From Timema cristinae (taxonomy: Eukaryota > Arthropoda > Insecta > Phasmatodea > Timematidae), in the NCBI GenBank assembly GCA_039000515.1, contig JBCFYV010000012.1, forward strand, positions 15,716,228-15,780,227: DNA of 64,000 nt, read 5' to 3'. Numbering within the stretch: the first letter of the stretch is position 1; every line of letters starts with the position of its first letter. The translations under genes and the position numbers were made by a program. Below are positions 34,326 through 45,210 of the stretch, one piece after another. The notes under the pieces were generated by a model. That model ran no database searches. It was not told where the DNA came from and saw nothing but the letters and a program-made list of their open reading frames with translations.

Positions 34326-35190
34326 TCATCCCTTTCATTGGCCTCACACTCATCTAAACCGGGTTTGGGAATATGTTGTGATTTAACAATTTCCATTTGT
34401 ATGTCAAATATATTAATTTGGCAACTTTTTATAGTGTCCAATGGTTTCACTTTTTTACTGTGGATCCAGCTGAGTGATCGTTTAGTGCGCGCTAATGTTA
34501 TTGATTCACTTAGGATCCTAATGGTGACTTCCACCAATTCATTTGTCCCTCTTAAACCTCTCCACATAGTATGGGGCTCATGATGCCAACTCCTCGTACA
34601 AACTTCCTCGCCCAAAGTCTATCTTTGTCTCTGTATTTTGCCAAATCTGTTCTTATTTGTATGTTATTCAGTTCCATATGTTGTCCCACATCACAAATGA
34701 AACTTATTGCATCACTCAATTGGATAGAAGGTGACCTGGTGGTCTAGGGGTAAGGTGTCAGACTTCTATGCTGGCGGCCGGGGTTCAATCCTCGGTCCCG
34801 GCAAAGATTTATCTGATTACCAAACCCTTCCTTCACCTCTGACAAGACATCTTGTGAATGTGGGGAATGCCAGGTCTCCACCGTGGTTCGGATTCCACGT
34901 TAAACTGTAGGTCCTTCATTTCATCTCACAATCACCCTACCATTACACATTAGCGTAAGTGCGTATAACCCGAATGGGTAGTAAGACGCGGTGCTAATAA
35001 TAATAATAATTGGATAGAACCATATTTACAACCTTGTAAAACTGGATTCAGAATATCCATTGTTAGATGAATATGTCCTAAACCAAACTTATTCCTTTCT
35101 GTAAATCTCTTTAGCATCAATTGTTCTTCAGCTTTTTGCAGAGATTATACAGCCAGCTGTTCATTTAAATTAGGCTGAAAAATGTATAAC
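34326..35190 (-). pseudogene. hAT transposase relic, split by a SINE
   Basis: The minus-strand frame near 34580-34420 reads MWRGLRGTNELVEVTIRIL followed by KRSLSWIHSKKVKPL. This resembles the W....EL..VA..ILS......ERSFS...WIHSKKRN.L dimerisation block of hAT transposases. Upstream pieces (34616-34729 and 35008-35170) include LKRFTERNKFGLGHIHLTM and ICDVGQHMELNNIQIR, interrupted by the SINE at 34730-35007. Stops and frame changes are common; BED finger and catalytic Asp regions are absent. Likely an internally deleted autonomous copy. Confidence 0.65.
34730..35007 (+). repeat. full-length tRNA-derived SINE, family 1, with 12-bp target duplication
   Basis: A box TGGTCTAGGGG (34740-34750) and B box GGTTCAATCC (34792-34801) are both intact. 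The body runs through GGGGAATGCCAGGTCTCCAC and TTCCACGTTAAACTGTAGG to a CGAATGGGTAGTAAGACG tail with AAT repeats. AATTGGATAGAA flanks it exactly (34718-34729 and 35008-35019). It is very similar to the opposite-strand copy at 49404-49712, so the family was active recently. Confidence 0.9.
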
Positions 35191-35567
35191 TCGAATGGGT
35201 AGTAAGATGCAATGCTAAAGAAAATGTAGCCTGAAGGTTTTAAAATTCATATAACATATAGAATGTATATGTAACTCTTGAATTAACTTTATTAAGTAAA
35301 TCCACTAACTGTTTCAGAATGTTGACCATTTTTTAAATGCGGACCTAAAACACACAATCACCAAGTAGTTTCTTCTTTAGTAGTAAAATAAGTGATTTTA
35401 AAAACAATTTTAAACTAAACTGTAAATAAAAGATTAAAAATTATTGATACACTGTTATGTGATATTTTTCAAAAATATCTATTTTTTTGGGTGGGTATTT
35501 AAGAAATTGGTGCATACCCATTTATATTTACCCTCCTCGCCAGATATTTTCCCGATCCCCGTTACTG
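35191..35567. other. right subterminal region of the composite hAT
   Basis: Holds the right inverted end with GGGTGGGTATTT and ATACCCATTTATATTTACCC motifs. A SINE-tail scrap (AACTCGAATGGGTAGTAAGA) lies near 35192. Confidence 0.5.
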
Positions 35568-35659
35568 CTCAAGAGTAAATCCTCTCCATAATGGTCGATG
35601 TTAGATGTGAAATACAAGCAAGAAAAAATGTATTCAGGAGAGGGGATGGATATCCTTCA

Positions 35660-35935
35660 GCATAAAGGTCCACATTGTTATTTTCAATATATCATCAAGG
35701 TTTGGACTAGATTGTAATCCTTGTGCTAGACTAGACTGCCAATGATAGGGAGTTAAGGGCTCTAATCTCATTTGGGTCTACTAAAGGTGGTTTTTCCAAA
35801 AATGTTTCCACTTTCCTTTCATACAATTGTGAGTGCATTTTCTTTAAATTCATCTTAACCTTATTCATAACACATTAGTGTAATTCGTACATATGTGCAT
35901 AACCTAAACAGGTAGTAGGTCGCGGTGTTAAAAAA
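35660..35935 (+). repeat. tRNA-derived SINE, family 3 copy
   Basis: Head GACTAGACTGCCAATGATAG and GGGCTCTAATCTCAT (decayed B box), body GGTGGTTTTTCC and AACACATTAGTGTAATTCG, tail ACAGGTAGTAGGTCGCGGTG. Same order as 13780-14032. Confidence 0.65.
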
Positions 35936-36983
35936 ACTATATTTTATACAATAAATGTTTCAAAATCTTTGTTCTACCCTACCACATAGCTTGCTGATAA
36001 CACTAATTTTCATAAAATTGGTATATTTTGAAAAAATAACATTTTTGATGTAGATTTTTTTATGTAATTTAAATTGTTTAATTTGTACCTGTATAGATAA
36101 AAATTAATATAAGTGAAGGAGATCAGGTGGTAGACCCCCTTCATCCCCTATTACCTTGAAAAGTTAACTCTTGTATGCTGTGATGTGGTTTTACAGTTTG
36201 ATTCACAGGGCATGTGGTCCTTATCTTGACATTAAAACCTTCTCCAAATGACTTTTAGAAACAATCAATGTTCAAAAATAAACTTTTATCTTTTCTTTGG
36301 CGATTGATACCTGTGTCCCCCTTCCATCATTTTAAACTATGCCCTTTTGCATCCCTAGTAGGAGGAATACCAAGAAATTAAACACTAATAAACTAAAAAA
36401 AAAACATTTAAAAATAAGATTTATCACCACAGATAACTTATTTAAGTTATGAGTACAAACTAATAAATAAATGTGTGCTTACAAACTAGTGGGGTTATTA
36501 TGTTCTATTCTAAATCTGTTTATTAGGCTTATAAGAATTTAATAAATTCTCTTTTATGGCAAAAGATTTGAAAATTATTGTCGTTCTTGTTTTTAATGTA
36601 ATTTCAATTTTACATTTTGCTTATTTATTTAAGAGTCCATCTGACCCCATGAATAGCATCTAACTAAAGCCTGTTGTTTTTTTAAGACATTCACTTTCGA
36701 ACCACTTACATTAATTGAAAGTCATTAAATTTCAGCATTCTAGAAATATATATTATTTGAATTAATGATTAAAAAGTTATCGAAAGGTTCCAACGATACT
36801 TGTATTGAATAATTAATCTTCAAATTATTAACCACACTCCTTAAGAATGTAAATACAATTTTAATATTTGTTATCTTCGCAGTAAAGAAAATATTTGGCA
36901 ACTACCTCAATCTTTATTTGCCTTTTTTGTCAAGTGAAGAAAGCAGGAAACCGTACTGTGTTTTCTGGTTCAAGCGTAGTCAA
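35936..36983. other. non-coding stretch, no feature seen
   Basis: AT-rich DNA; nothing recognised. Confidence 0.4.
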
Positions 36984-37407
36984 TAGGAGTGTGTTAAACA
37001 TCGAAACTTTGAATTGACTTCAAAACAAATATCAGCTTCACCAATTATAATATTGACAACTAAAATACTCAATTTATGGTAAAATTTTGCCAATCTGAGC
37101 TGTTTTATATATATACATATTACAAAACTAAGTTTAATATTTAAAAAAGCTGAACTAATTGAATTGTAAGCTATGATGATGGTAACTCAATTTATCAAAT
37201 TAAAACTAAATATTGCAAACTTTAGTGCAATAAAACATTTCACAAGTAATTTAGTGAATACATATACATAAATAAACATAACATCATATTTTTTCAACAC
37301 AAAACAACTCAAATAAAATATTCAAACTTCGATTCAGGTTAGAGAATATTTCATATATTTGATTCGAGTTTGCCTCAAATTGAAAAAGTGGACTTCACAC
37401 ACCCCTA
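36984..37407. mobile_element. short non-autonomous hAT of the GTGTGCGAAG family
   Basis: Left end TAGGAGTGTGTTAAACATCG; right end in complement TAGGGGTGTGTGAAGTCCAC. Same terminus type as 42144-44009 and 46449-46788. Flanking 8-mers GTAGTCAA and GTGGCCGT agree weakly (4 of 8, other differences mostly transitions), as expected for an old copy. Confidence 0.5.
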
Positions 37408-38180
37408 GTGGCCGTGTATTTAATTTCCAGTTTATCGTCTCCGAAATGTGCTCTTAAGGTCCTACTAGATATGATGGTCCGGGGCACTACTCCTTTCTTT
37501 TATTCAAAAATTATTAAATAATAAAAGTGTAGATAAAATACTTAACAATTTAGTGCAGGAAGTATTTGCTAGAGGTGTGCTGATACATTTTAATGGTTGT
37601 AAATTCCGATACAATACTAACCACTGGTATTATTTCTACTAATAAATAATTACAGTGTCTGACCAAATGTTTCTTGATGAGATTCTTAGTACTTTACTTA
37701 GGGCCATATTTTGGCAAACTGTTTTTAAATTTAGCAATTTATTGCAAACTTTTTTTTAACAAAGCTAGGTGAGCTAGCATTCCCAAGGCATGAAATATAA
37801 TTAATAATAATAATAATCATCATTATTAGAAATGGGTTGAGGGGCTTAATTCATTTCTTTCTCAAATTTGCAACTTCTTTGTACCTCTGACTCTCATGTC
37901 TGAATCTTAGAAAACATAATAAGTCTTAAATGGTTCGACTTTTTTTTTCTTTGGTTTTGATTTTGTCCCCACTAAGTGGTAAATTAATGATTAGGAGTCT
38001 GGAGTTTATGTTTGTTGAATAGTTATGTCGGGATAAACCACTAGTAAGCACCATAATAGCTTAAAAAACTATTCAAATTCTCAGATATCTTAAAGATTCA
38101 AGGGATTAAAAAGGCCCATCCCTAATATAATTTACTTCCATTTTGTCATTGTATTTTGATTTTGTTCATTCATTGATATA
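37408..38180. other. non-coding stretch, possible hAT remnant
   Basis: TAGAGGTGTGCTGATAC at about 37571 and ATGGGCC..ATCCCTA near 38115 could be hAT ends, and the right part resembles 19590-19740, but flanks do not match. Confidence 0.35.
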
Positions 38181-38193
38181 TGATATGATGATG

Positions 38194-38229
<36 letters not shown>
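38181..38229. repeat. (TGA)n microsatellite
   Basis: About 14 GAT/TGA units with one GTG interruption. Confidence 0.9.
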
Positions 38230-38230
<1 letters not shown>

Positions 38231-40465
38231 TGAAGATGGGTAGATGATGTTGGTCTACCTTTAGCACCTACTTACTAATGTTTTTTTTTACTCTGTAGTG
38301 TTCTTTAAAAACACAGGCGTCAGCCAAATAGATTAGTTTGTAATAAATTATTTGTACATGCATCGAAAGCTTGCCAAATTAGTGTGAAAATAATGCACAT
38401 TATATGAAGTGTATGTTGTTGTTAGAGTTAATTATATGTTCAGGGCTACCAGACATCTAGAAAAATTAGGACAAGTGCTCTTTTTTTTAATCAAATGTGG
38501 TGTGCAAATGGGTTTTCCACTGTAAAAAAATATCCAAAACCTTAAAGTTAATTAACACAGGTATAATTACTTTTTTTTAGTCCCCTAATAATCCAAATAA
38601 CTTATTTGATACACTGATATTTCAATTAATGAGCAATTAGCTACCCTCATTGTTGGGCACCAGACTAAACATTAAGCTTACCTAGTCTAGTTTGAAGTAA
38701 TGGGTAGCTAGTTGTTTCAACTTTTGCTGAATGTACCAAGAGTCATTTTTCCTAAATGAATGCCAACCTTTTCTCCATGAGAATTCGGATACATTTTCTC
38801 TAAATTCTAGCTTCCTTAGCTCTACCACATTAATGTAACTAAATAAGGATAGTATTGACACGTAGTAAGAACTGATGCCAAAAAAAAGTTAGAATATTAA
38901 ACAATAAAATATTTAAAACTGCACATAAACCAGAATGGGAGCTGCTACAAGATACCATTCTTGGGTGGATCAAGCAGAGTGATATTGGAAAAGTTGGGAA
39001 ATTGAGTACCACGTCTTACTCTTATTTGAGAGATTGTTGTTTGAATATCGGCTGGTTGTGTATAGGGTGTTATTTTCTCTTCACAACATTATTTCTAAAA
39101 CTTTTATCTTAGTGAATGCTAGTGCATTTATTTAATACTAGCCCCCTTCCCCATAAAAAATATTGTAAAGAATCCTGTAAAACAAAGCTTCAAATCATCC
39201 ATCATGTCAATATAAAAACAAAACTTTTTTTTACTTTTTTTTAAAATACAGTCCTACCATCACTGTATAGGGCCCCTCCCTCTTTTTATCCTCCCTTCTA
39301 TTTTCATCTCATTCCTCTTTCCTCACCGCTCCCCCCCCCCCCCAACCTCACCCCCCTTCACCAATCCCACTTTCCCTTCAACAACTTTTTTTTTTCCATC
39401 GACTATATAATATACTATCAACATTTTTATGAGGAATAAATTAATTTTTCAAAATGAAATATATCCTATGTTACTCGCTGATAATGTAGGTTTATATTGG
39501 CGAAAGAATTTTTAAAATCGGTCCATTAGTTTTTGAGTTTATCCATTACAAACAAAAAATCAAATCTTTCCTCTTTATAATATTAGTATAGATTTCACCC
39601 TTGTCATCTAGTTTTCATAAATCTTCAAATATAAATCACACACTGATACTAAAGTTTGCTTTTGTATTATTATTTTGTTGTTGTTTTTGCTCTGCATCTT
39701 ACTTGGCCTACTAGTTTGGGCAAAACCTGTTTGATTACTCTAATGGGTAAGGGGTAAGCAAGGTATAATTTAGAATTATACCCACATATATGTTAAGGGA
39801 TAGTGGGAAACTATTCATTAATAAACTATCCTTAGCTTAGATCAAACTACAGGAGTATGACATTTAATTTGTGTGCACACAGATGTGGGTGATGTCATTT
39901 ACGTGTATGGCCCCAATGGTCAAAATTATATCAACATACCTCCAAACCATTATAATAAATCATAACAAAATAAAGATAGTTTATTTGGGGATGAATTTGT
40001 TAATTTGTTTTCCCAGCAAATACACATTACATTTGCATTTCACTAAAGGAGAGGGCCGTTATAGTGTTACTTACTGTGTGCACATGTTGTGCACACATGA
40101 CATAACACTTTCTGAAATTACCGAGAAAGACTTTATAAATGAGAAAGTCTTTTTTTTTAATGAAGATTTTCCCAGAGCTAAACAAAACAAAGACTAAAAA
40201 CTTACTAGAACCCATCCATGTGATTTTTGTGTCTTGATATATGCCATCTGGTAACCCTAGTTATTTTACAATATTGTCAACAAATAATTAAGCCGTGAGG
40301 ATTATTCATCAAACCTTTATCAAAGAGTAATGCAATGTTACAGGGTGTTGTTGATAGCTAATATAGTTTTGTTGGCGTCATTTTGACGTTACAAAAGCAC
40401 ATGTTTTGTTTCCCCATGTTGCAGGATGACATGAGGTAATAAATCACTAGGAACATTGTTTTTTA
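38230..40465. other. non-coding stretch with SINE copy and C tract
   Basis: A degraded family 3 SINE occupies about 38640-38890 (CTCCATGAGAATTCGGATAC, ATTGACACGTAGTAAGA tail). Another SINE-like head is near 39010-39130. A 14-base C tract is at 39330-39343. The open frame at 39871-40197 shows no family motif. Confidence 0.4.
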
Positions 40466-40890
40466 TATTTGGAAGAAAGTATAGGAAAGGTTGATAGAAA
40501 CATATAAAAGAGAGCAAACACAATATGACTTGTACAATAAAAAGAATGACACAGCTCACACTTTACATTGCTGCTACTGTATAAAGAAGTAATGGCTGCC
40601 TCTTGAATACAATTGTTTGTTACAGCTAAATATCCCGACCTAGGTTTTATTCTATCAGAGCTCATCAGGAGGGAGTGTGAAAATGTGCTGCACAACTTCC
40701 TGAAATAGGAATTCTAGGTCAGGGGATAGGGCAGTAGTGATCCATTTGAGCAGCCATTACCTCTTTGTCCAGTGGCAGCAATGTAAAGGGTGAACTGTGT
40801 TCTTATATTGATTGTAAAAGCCATATTGTGTTGGTTGTCTTTCTTATATTTATATCTACCTTTCTAATACCTTCTTACAAATGCAACAAA
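40466..40890. repeat. inverted pair of the dispersed repeat (foldback)
   Basis: The left arm (40466-40710) and right arm (about 40715-40890) are reverse complements: CATTGCTGCTACTGTATAAA against TTGTCCAGTGGCAGCAATG, and CCCGACCTAGGTTTTATTC against GAATTCTAGGTCAGGGGA. Each arm matches 21770-22035. Confidence 0.7.
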
Positions 40891-42143
40891 ATACCTCAAA
40901 AACAAAAAGAGGCTTTCCTTTTGTTACTTAAAAGATTCAGAAGGAATTTACAGTGAACTATTATGTGTTATTAGTGTTTAGTGATTAAAAGTAGTATAGT
41001 AACCGTAAATTAAGTTTTAATGTTAGTTTTACATTCCAAGTTTGTAACATCTGATAAGTGTTTTATTTTGAAAATTTTGAGACTTCTGTTGTGTTAACTA
41101 ATTTGGGAAATGTGTCAAGCATTACATCTCTAAAGGTGTTTCATAGCCAATAAGTGACAAGATTGCACTCTGTTAAGGAGTCACTCATAATATTGTGATT
41201 GTGTGTTCCTGAAAATAATTTGCTCACTATTTTTTGTTATTAACTAGTGCATCAAAAGTCACTTAATGATAAACGAAAATATACACCTTTTATGTGAAAT
41301 CTTAAAATGTAGCTATGAATTAATGTAGACTATAGTGTGGCATTGTTTGAGACAACCACTCAACTTAATGTAGTTGTATTTATTTGTTTACTTTAAACTA
41401 TTGTTAAAATATGTTTTGCACATCATGTGATTATGTTTTGACCAATATGTGTTTTCTTGTGAAAAATAACTTATAATTTTGAAATAATTAACTCTGCAAG
41501 ATATCATAGAAAGTGTTTCCTTGTATATATATATTTTTTTTTTTTTTAATCTCACCCGTCTACCTATTGATGAGCCTTCAGCTCTTCACTTGACCAGAAC
41601 CTAGCCCACATCTCATATAATTGTCATACAATAAAAACCATTATAGTAAATTATCAGTGTCGACTCGTGAGTATATCTTAAGGGTGGATGCTATCTTAAA
41701 AATGGCCAAATAAGATATATTAAAGCTTACCTTGTACCACAACCACCATTTATTTAACCAAGAAACTACACTTAAAAAGTAAAAGAAGTATAAAGTTAAT
41801 AAAGGTTATAAATGTATAAAAACTCAACTTGGTTCGAAATTGATGAATGTCCATTGTGAAATCCACACACACACACACACACCAGTAAACACAAAGATAT
41901 ATAGGTTCTTAACACTATATCCAGCACAATACATACTATACAGATAAGAATTAGTTTATCTGTAAGTTTATCATTTGAAATAAAAAATCTAGCCTTCTGT
42001 TTTTGTCCAAAAGGAATTTTTTATTAGTAGTTCGTTAAAGTCTGGTTTCTCGTGAATTAGCGACTTATATAAACAACATGACCAAAACATTTAATCTGTA
42101 CTAGCCCATAGTGTTTCTAAGTAGGATTTGATTAACTTCATAG
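40891..42143. other. non-coding stretch, CA microsatellite
   Basis: (CA)10 at 41863-41883. Otherwise AT-rich with no recognised gene or repeat. Confidence 0.4.
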
Positions 42144-42402
42144 TAGGGATGTGCGAAGGCCACTTTTTAAATGTGAAGCGAAGTCAAAGCGAAACTTGCC
42201 AAGAAAAGTTGAAGTCAAAGTCGAAGCTACCTAGGATTTTTGTTGTCACTTAACGCCACTTTTAATTTTTTAATTAATTATTTTTCTAGATCTTGTCAGT
42301 AACAAGGCCCAGGAAAATTTATTTATTTGTTACCTAAAGACTATATTAATAACTGATGCACACAGGCTTAATGATAAGTTCAGTAACTTGCTGATTAAAT
42401 TT

Positions 42403-42512
42403 TATTCTGAAAATTGAAAAATGACACATGGACACGGGAATTGAACCCGGATCTTTGGCTCGATTTGGGTTCAATTCCCGTGTCGAGGTGTCTTTTTTAA
42501 ATTTTCAGAATA
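42403..42512. repeat. head-to-head inverted SINE family 4 pair
   Basis: TATTCTGAAAATTGAAAAAT to TCAGAATA is an inverted repeat with arms of about 50 bases. Each arm holds the B-box-like GGGTTCAATTCCCG or its complement. The centre is GGATCTTTGGCTCGATTT. Confidence 0.75.
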
Positions 42513-42999
42513 TGATATCTAAATGGAGTAATCCTCACTAAAAAGCATAAATAATAGCTTAGGCTATTTGATTCTTAATTAAGTTTTAATTTTACTTACA
42601 TCGTGGAGTTTGTAATAATATTTTGTAAACTTTTTAAATGCATGTCTTTTTATCCGCATTTCTCTGATAATAATTATAATTTAAATTCCGGTTTTGTTTC
42701 CTACTTTCCGTGTAAGCCATTTTGAATAATAAAGAAAATTCAAAGAAACCATGAAAAGTTTATACCCGTATCACACGACACTAGCTCGTACTTTAAATCC
42801 AGTGTGCTGGCTAGCACTAGCTAGCACGTCATCATCTAGCATTGTGTGAATCAGAGAAAGTATACTGGTTCTGCCTCTTGGTACTGGCTACCATACTAGC
42901 TGTGAGGATAGAACAGGCGCTATTTTTATACTAGTTCCGAAGTCTGTGTAATTCAACCAATCAATGCACACTGAGACTGTGTGTAGAGAAATGGTATAA

Positions 43000-43203
43000 A
43001 TGGCGCCAACATGGTCATTGGATGTGATTTTGTTGGTGGCAGAAAATTATTCTAATGATCCTTGTTTATATAATACCAAATTGCCTCAATATGACAATAT
43101 ATTTAATATATATTTAATTAAAAACATATCATCTAAAAATGACAGACCCAATTTTAATCTAAATAAACTTGATAGCATGCCAACCTTGGGTGGTTTTTTT
43201 TAG
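43000..43203 (+). pseudogene. MADF/Myb-like DNA-binding fragment of Harbinger element
   Basis: The 67-residue frame starts MAPTWSLDVILLVAENYSND and continues PCLYNTKLPQYDNIF. The pattern I..V...P.LYD...P.Y.D resembles the start of MADF domains, the DNA-binding partner proteins of PIF/Harbinger. The C-terminal half diverges into low-complexity residues and the frame ends inside a T run. TATAAA lies about 10 bases upstream of the ATG. Truncated; unlikely to be functional. The domain call is tentative. Confidence 0.45.
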
Positions 43204-43248
43204 AACATATAGTGTGTGTAGGTCTAAAATACCTAACCTTCTAATCTA

Positions 43249-43395
43249 TCATTTTAGTATCCCGCGATCATTATTTCGTCTTTCCAGCCAGTCCTGTGTC
43301 CATATTCTTTTCCTACGCTCCCTCTCATAATTTTCAATATCATTACTAATAATTAATGCAGCTGCTGCACCCAAAATTAATCTCCGACGTTCCAT
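43249..43395 (-). pseudogene. Harbinger transposase N-terminal fragment
   Basis: A 48-residue minus-strand frame starts at an ATG at 43395 and stops at 43249. After an Ala-rich stretch it encodes ERERRKRIWTQDWLERRNND. The motif R.KR.W...WL..R is the conserved N-terminal signature of PIF/Harbinger transposases, where it precedes the DDE domain. The rest of the protein is missing, so it cannot transpose itself. Confidence 0.65.
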
Positions 43396-44017
43396 AAATA
43401 TTTACTCTAGAACCAAACTAGCAGCGTGTGAATACTCTAGTTCCGTTTCTATTGCACTATCTAGTATACAGATATCTAGGAACTAGCTAACACACTTGAT
43501 TTATAGTACACACAAGTGTCGTGTGAGTAACTTAATGTGTCAAAATGCACTTGTAAATTTGCCACAGATAATTCCAAACAGATGGAATATTAAGGAGCAA
43601 ACATTAGATGCGAGCTGCAATGATATCACAACTAAAGCACTTTCTCTTTTTCATACCACTGACTATGGTGTTATTTCTTTATAAGTATTTTTATTTTGTA
43701 CAAAATTATGTTGGCGATAGTGAATATATTACATTAACATTTACTTACCCATTTTTGTTTCATGCTTACATTGTGTCAGTTAAATTACTAGTCAGTGTTA
43801 AATTTCTGTTTAGTAACTGTTTTTAAACTATCAAATATTGAAAAATGTAATATTTAGCAAGATAAAATTAAATTGTTTGATAATTATTTATCTAAGTTTT
43901 ATCCTTCCTTCAATTTTTTTTGAATAAGCGAAGGTTATTGTAGATGTCGAAGTCGAAGCTGAAGGAATTTGACTTCGACTTCAACTTTTCGAAGCTTCGC
44001 ACACCATTACTTGATAG

Positions 44018-44540
44018 TTGGAAAACACCACTCACTTTCCAAAGTAGTTGAAGTAATAGTCACAAGAATTTGTAATGCTTTTATGATTTCTTTAAATGTA
44101 ATGTCCAATCTAAAATAAGTTATCAAATGTAATGTTTACAAGCATTCAGCCATATTTCCTTCTGCTATTTCTTACCTCTAGTAAAATACTTCAAACTCTG
44201 TCATAAAAGAATTTTATCAATCATTTAGAAATGCACTGCAAAATTGGTTAATATCATCCACTTGAAAACAATTTTTTACATTTATTGAGCTGTTAGAACT
44301 GAAATACAACTGTATTATAAACTTCTTTTGCCTATAAATTTATATTCGCATCATTCGGTCTTCACCTTTATAATATATAACCGCGAGGCACTGAGTGAAA
44401 ATTTAGCCAAAACAAGAAAGTGTTATTTTCAAGCCATCTAACAAACCCAGCAGCTATTGTTACTGAGTTATATATTTTTGAAAAACTCCAGAATATGGTT
44501 TTTTGTAAGTGCATACTGTTTGTATTAACCTGGATTAAAA
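44018..44540. other. AT-rich stretch, probable hAT 3' remnant
   Basis: Lies between the hAT above and a minus-strand hAT transposase piece. No clear frame. Confidence 0.35.
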
Positions 44541-44835
44541 ATTCCATCTAGTTTGTGAAGGTCAAGATCTTTTTTATTGCATACATACTCTAAAGCTGCT
44601 CTCCTGTCTAGAGTGTGAGATAAAAATTCAACAATCCCATTTAAATTGGCAAAAAAATTCTTACCTCGTTATATTAGAGGCAGCTTGATCAACACTATAT
44701 TCAATTGGTGGGCATAACAATAAACATTATGGGCATTTTTATACTTATATTTGATTTCAACATTTTCTACTCCCTCACATCTGCGCATAACAGTGGCTTT
44801 GTCACATGTCTGCACAATCAGTTTGTTGACTGCAT
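44541..44835 (-). pseudogene. hAT transposase fragment (zinc-finger MYM-like group)
   Basis: The minus strand encodes NAHNVYCYAHQLNIVLIKL, matching the conserved ....CYAHRLNLVL block in the middle of hAT transposases. Flanking pieces TVMRRCEGVENV and FLSHTLDRRAALEYVCNK fit the same group. Stops interrupt the reading. The end at 45166-45210 lies upstream in coding direction and may be its terminus. Confidence 0.65.
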
Positions 44836-45165
44836 GTAGTACAGATTTGCCTTAGCAGAGTCCGCAGAACATATTAGATGACGGTAGTAACTTCAGGTTG
44901 TCATGGCAACCACCCTATGATGAATTCAAATCATGGGTGGTGCAACCAGTTGCCACAGAGTGACAGCGAGCGCACGCTACTGTAATTTTACTAGTAGGTG
45001 CACTTGTGTTGATGGGATTTTGGTTTTACTAATTTCCTCAAAATGTAAAATTTATGTAGCAAGAAAAATGTTATTATTTTATGTTTTTCACTATATAATG
45101 AATAAATATGAAAAAAATTGGCAGAAATTTCAAAATTTGTTTGGTTTCTTCTTTTGTTTTATTTT

Positions 45166-45210
45166 GCAGGGGGTGGGTACCCCAGAGCCCTCCCTCACGA
45201 GCCGCCACTG
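45166..45210. repeat. hAT-type terminus
   Basis: In complement this reads CAGTGGCGGCTCGTGAGGGA then GGGCTCTGGGGTACCCACCC, a typical hAT terminus. It probably belongs to the transposase fragment at 44541-44835; the partner end was not found. Confidence 0.55.

Larger units (their letters stand above)
28229..35567 (-). mobile_element. large composite hAT element, 8-bp flanking duplication
   Basis: The left end starts CAGCGATGTAAAATACTCAG; the right end in complement starts CAGTAACGGGGATCGGGAAA. Both have AAAATA.C and GGGTAAATA-type subterminal motifs. Flanking 8-mers are GTCAAGAG (28221-28228) and CTCAAGAG (35568-35575), 7 of 8 identical. A minus-strand hAT transposase relic lies near the right end. 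The inside holds two minisatellite-like repeats, a 3-unit tandem array and a nested SINE. It could instead be two solo ends matching by chance, but ends, duplication and transposase orientation agree. Confidence 0.6.
42763..43531. mobile_element. PIF/Harbinger element relic nested in the hAT
   Basis: Ends share CACACGACACT in inverted orientation (left near 42772, right complement near 43516), with TTA at each outer edge (42760-42762, 43532-43534). TTA/TAA duplications fit PIF/Harbinger. Inside are a plus-strand MADF-like fragment and a minus-strand transposase N-terminus, facing each other: the two gene types autonomous Harbingers carry, both truncated. Confidence 0.65.
42144..44009. mobile_element. 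hAT element with 8-bp duplication, containing a Harbinger relic
   Basis: Left end TAGGGATGTGCGAAGGCC; right end in complement TAATGGTGTGCGAAGCTTCG. Flanks CTTCATAG (42136-42143) and CTTGATAG (44010-44017), 7 of 8 identical. Subterminal GAAGTCAAAG and CGAAGTCGAAG-type repeats on both sides. No hAT transposase inside. A foldback SINE (42403-42512) and a 769-bp Harbinger-type element (42763-43531) are nested within. Confidence 0.8.

Noticed and set aside
39871..40197. 108-codon plus-strand frame
   Set aside because: Low-complexity end, no domain motif and no conserved context.
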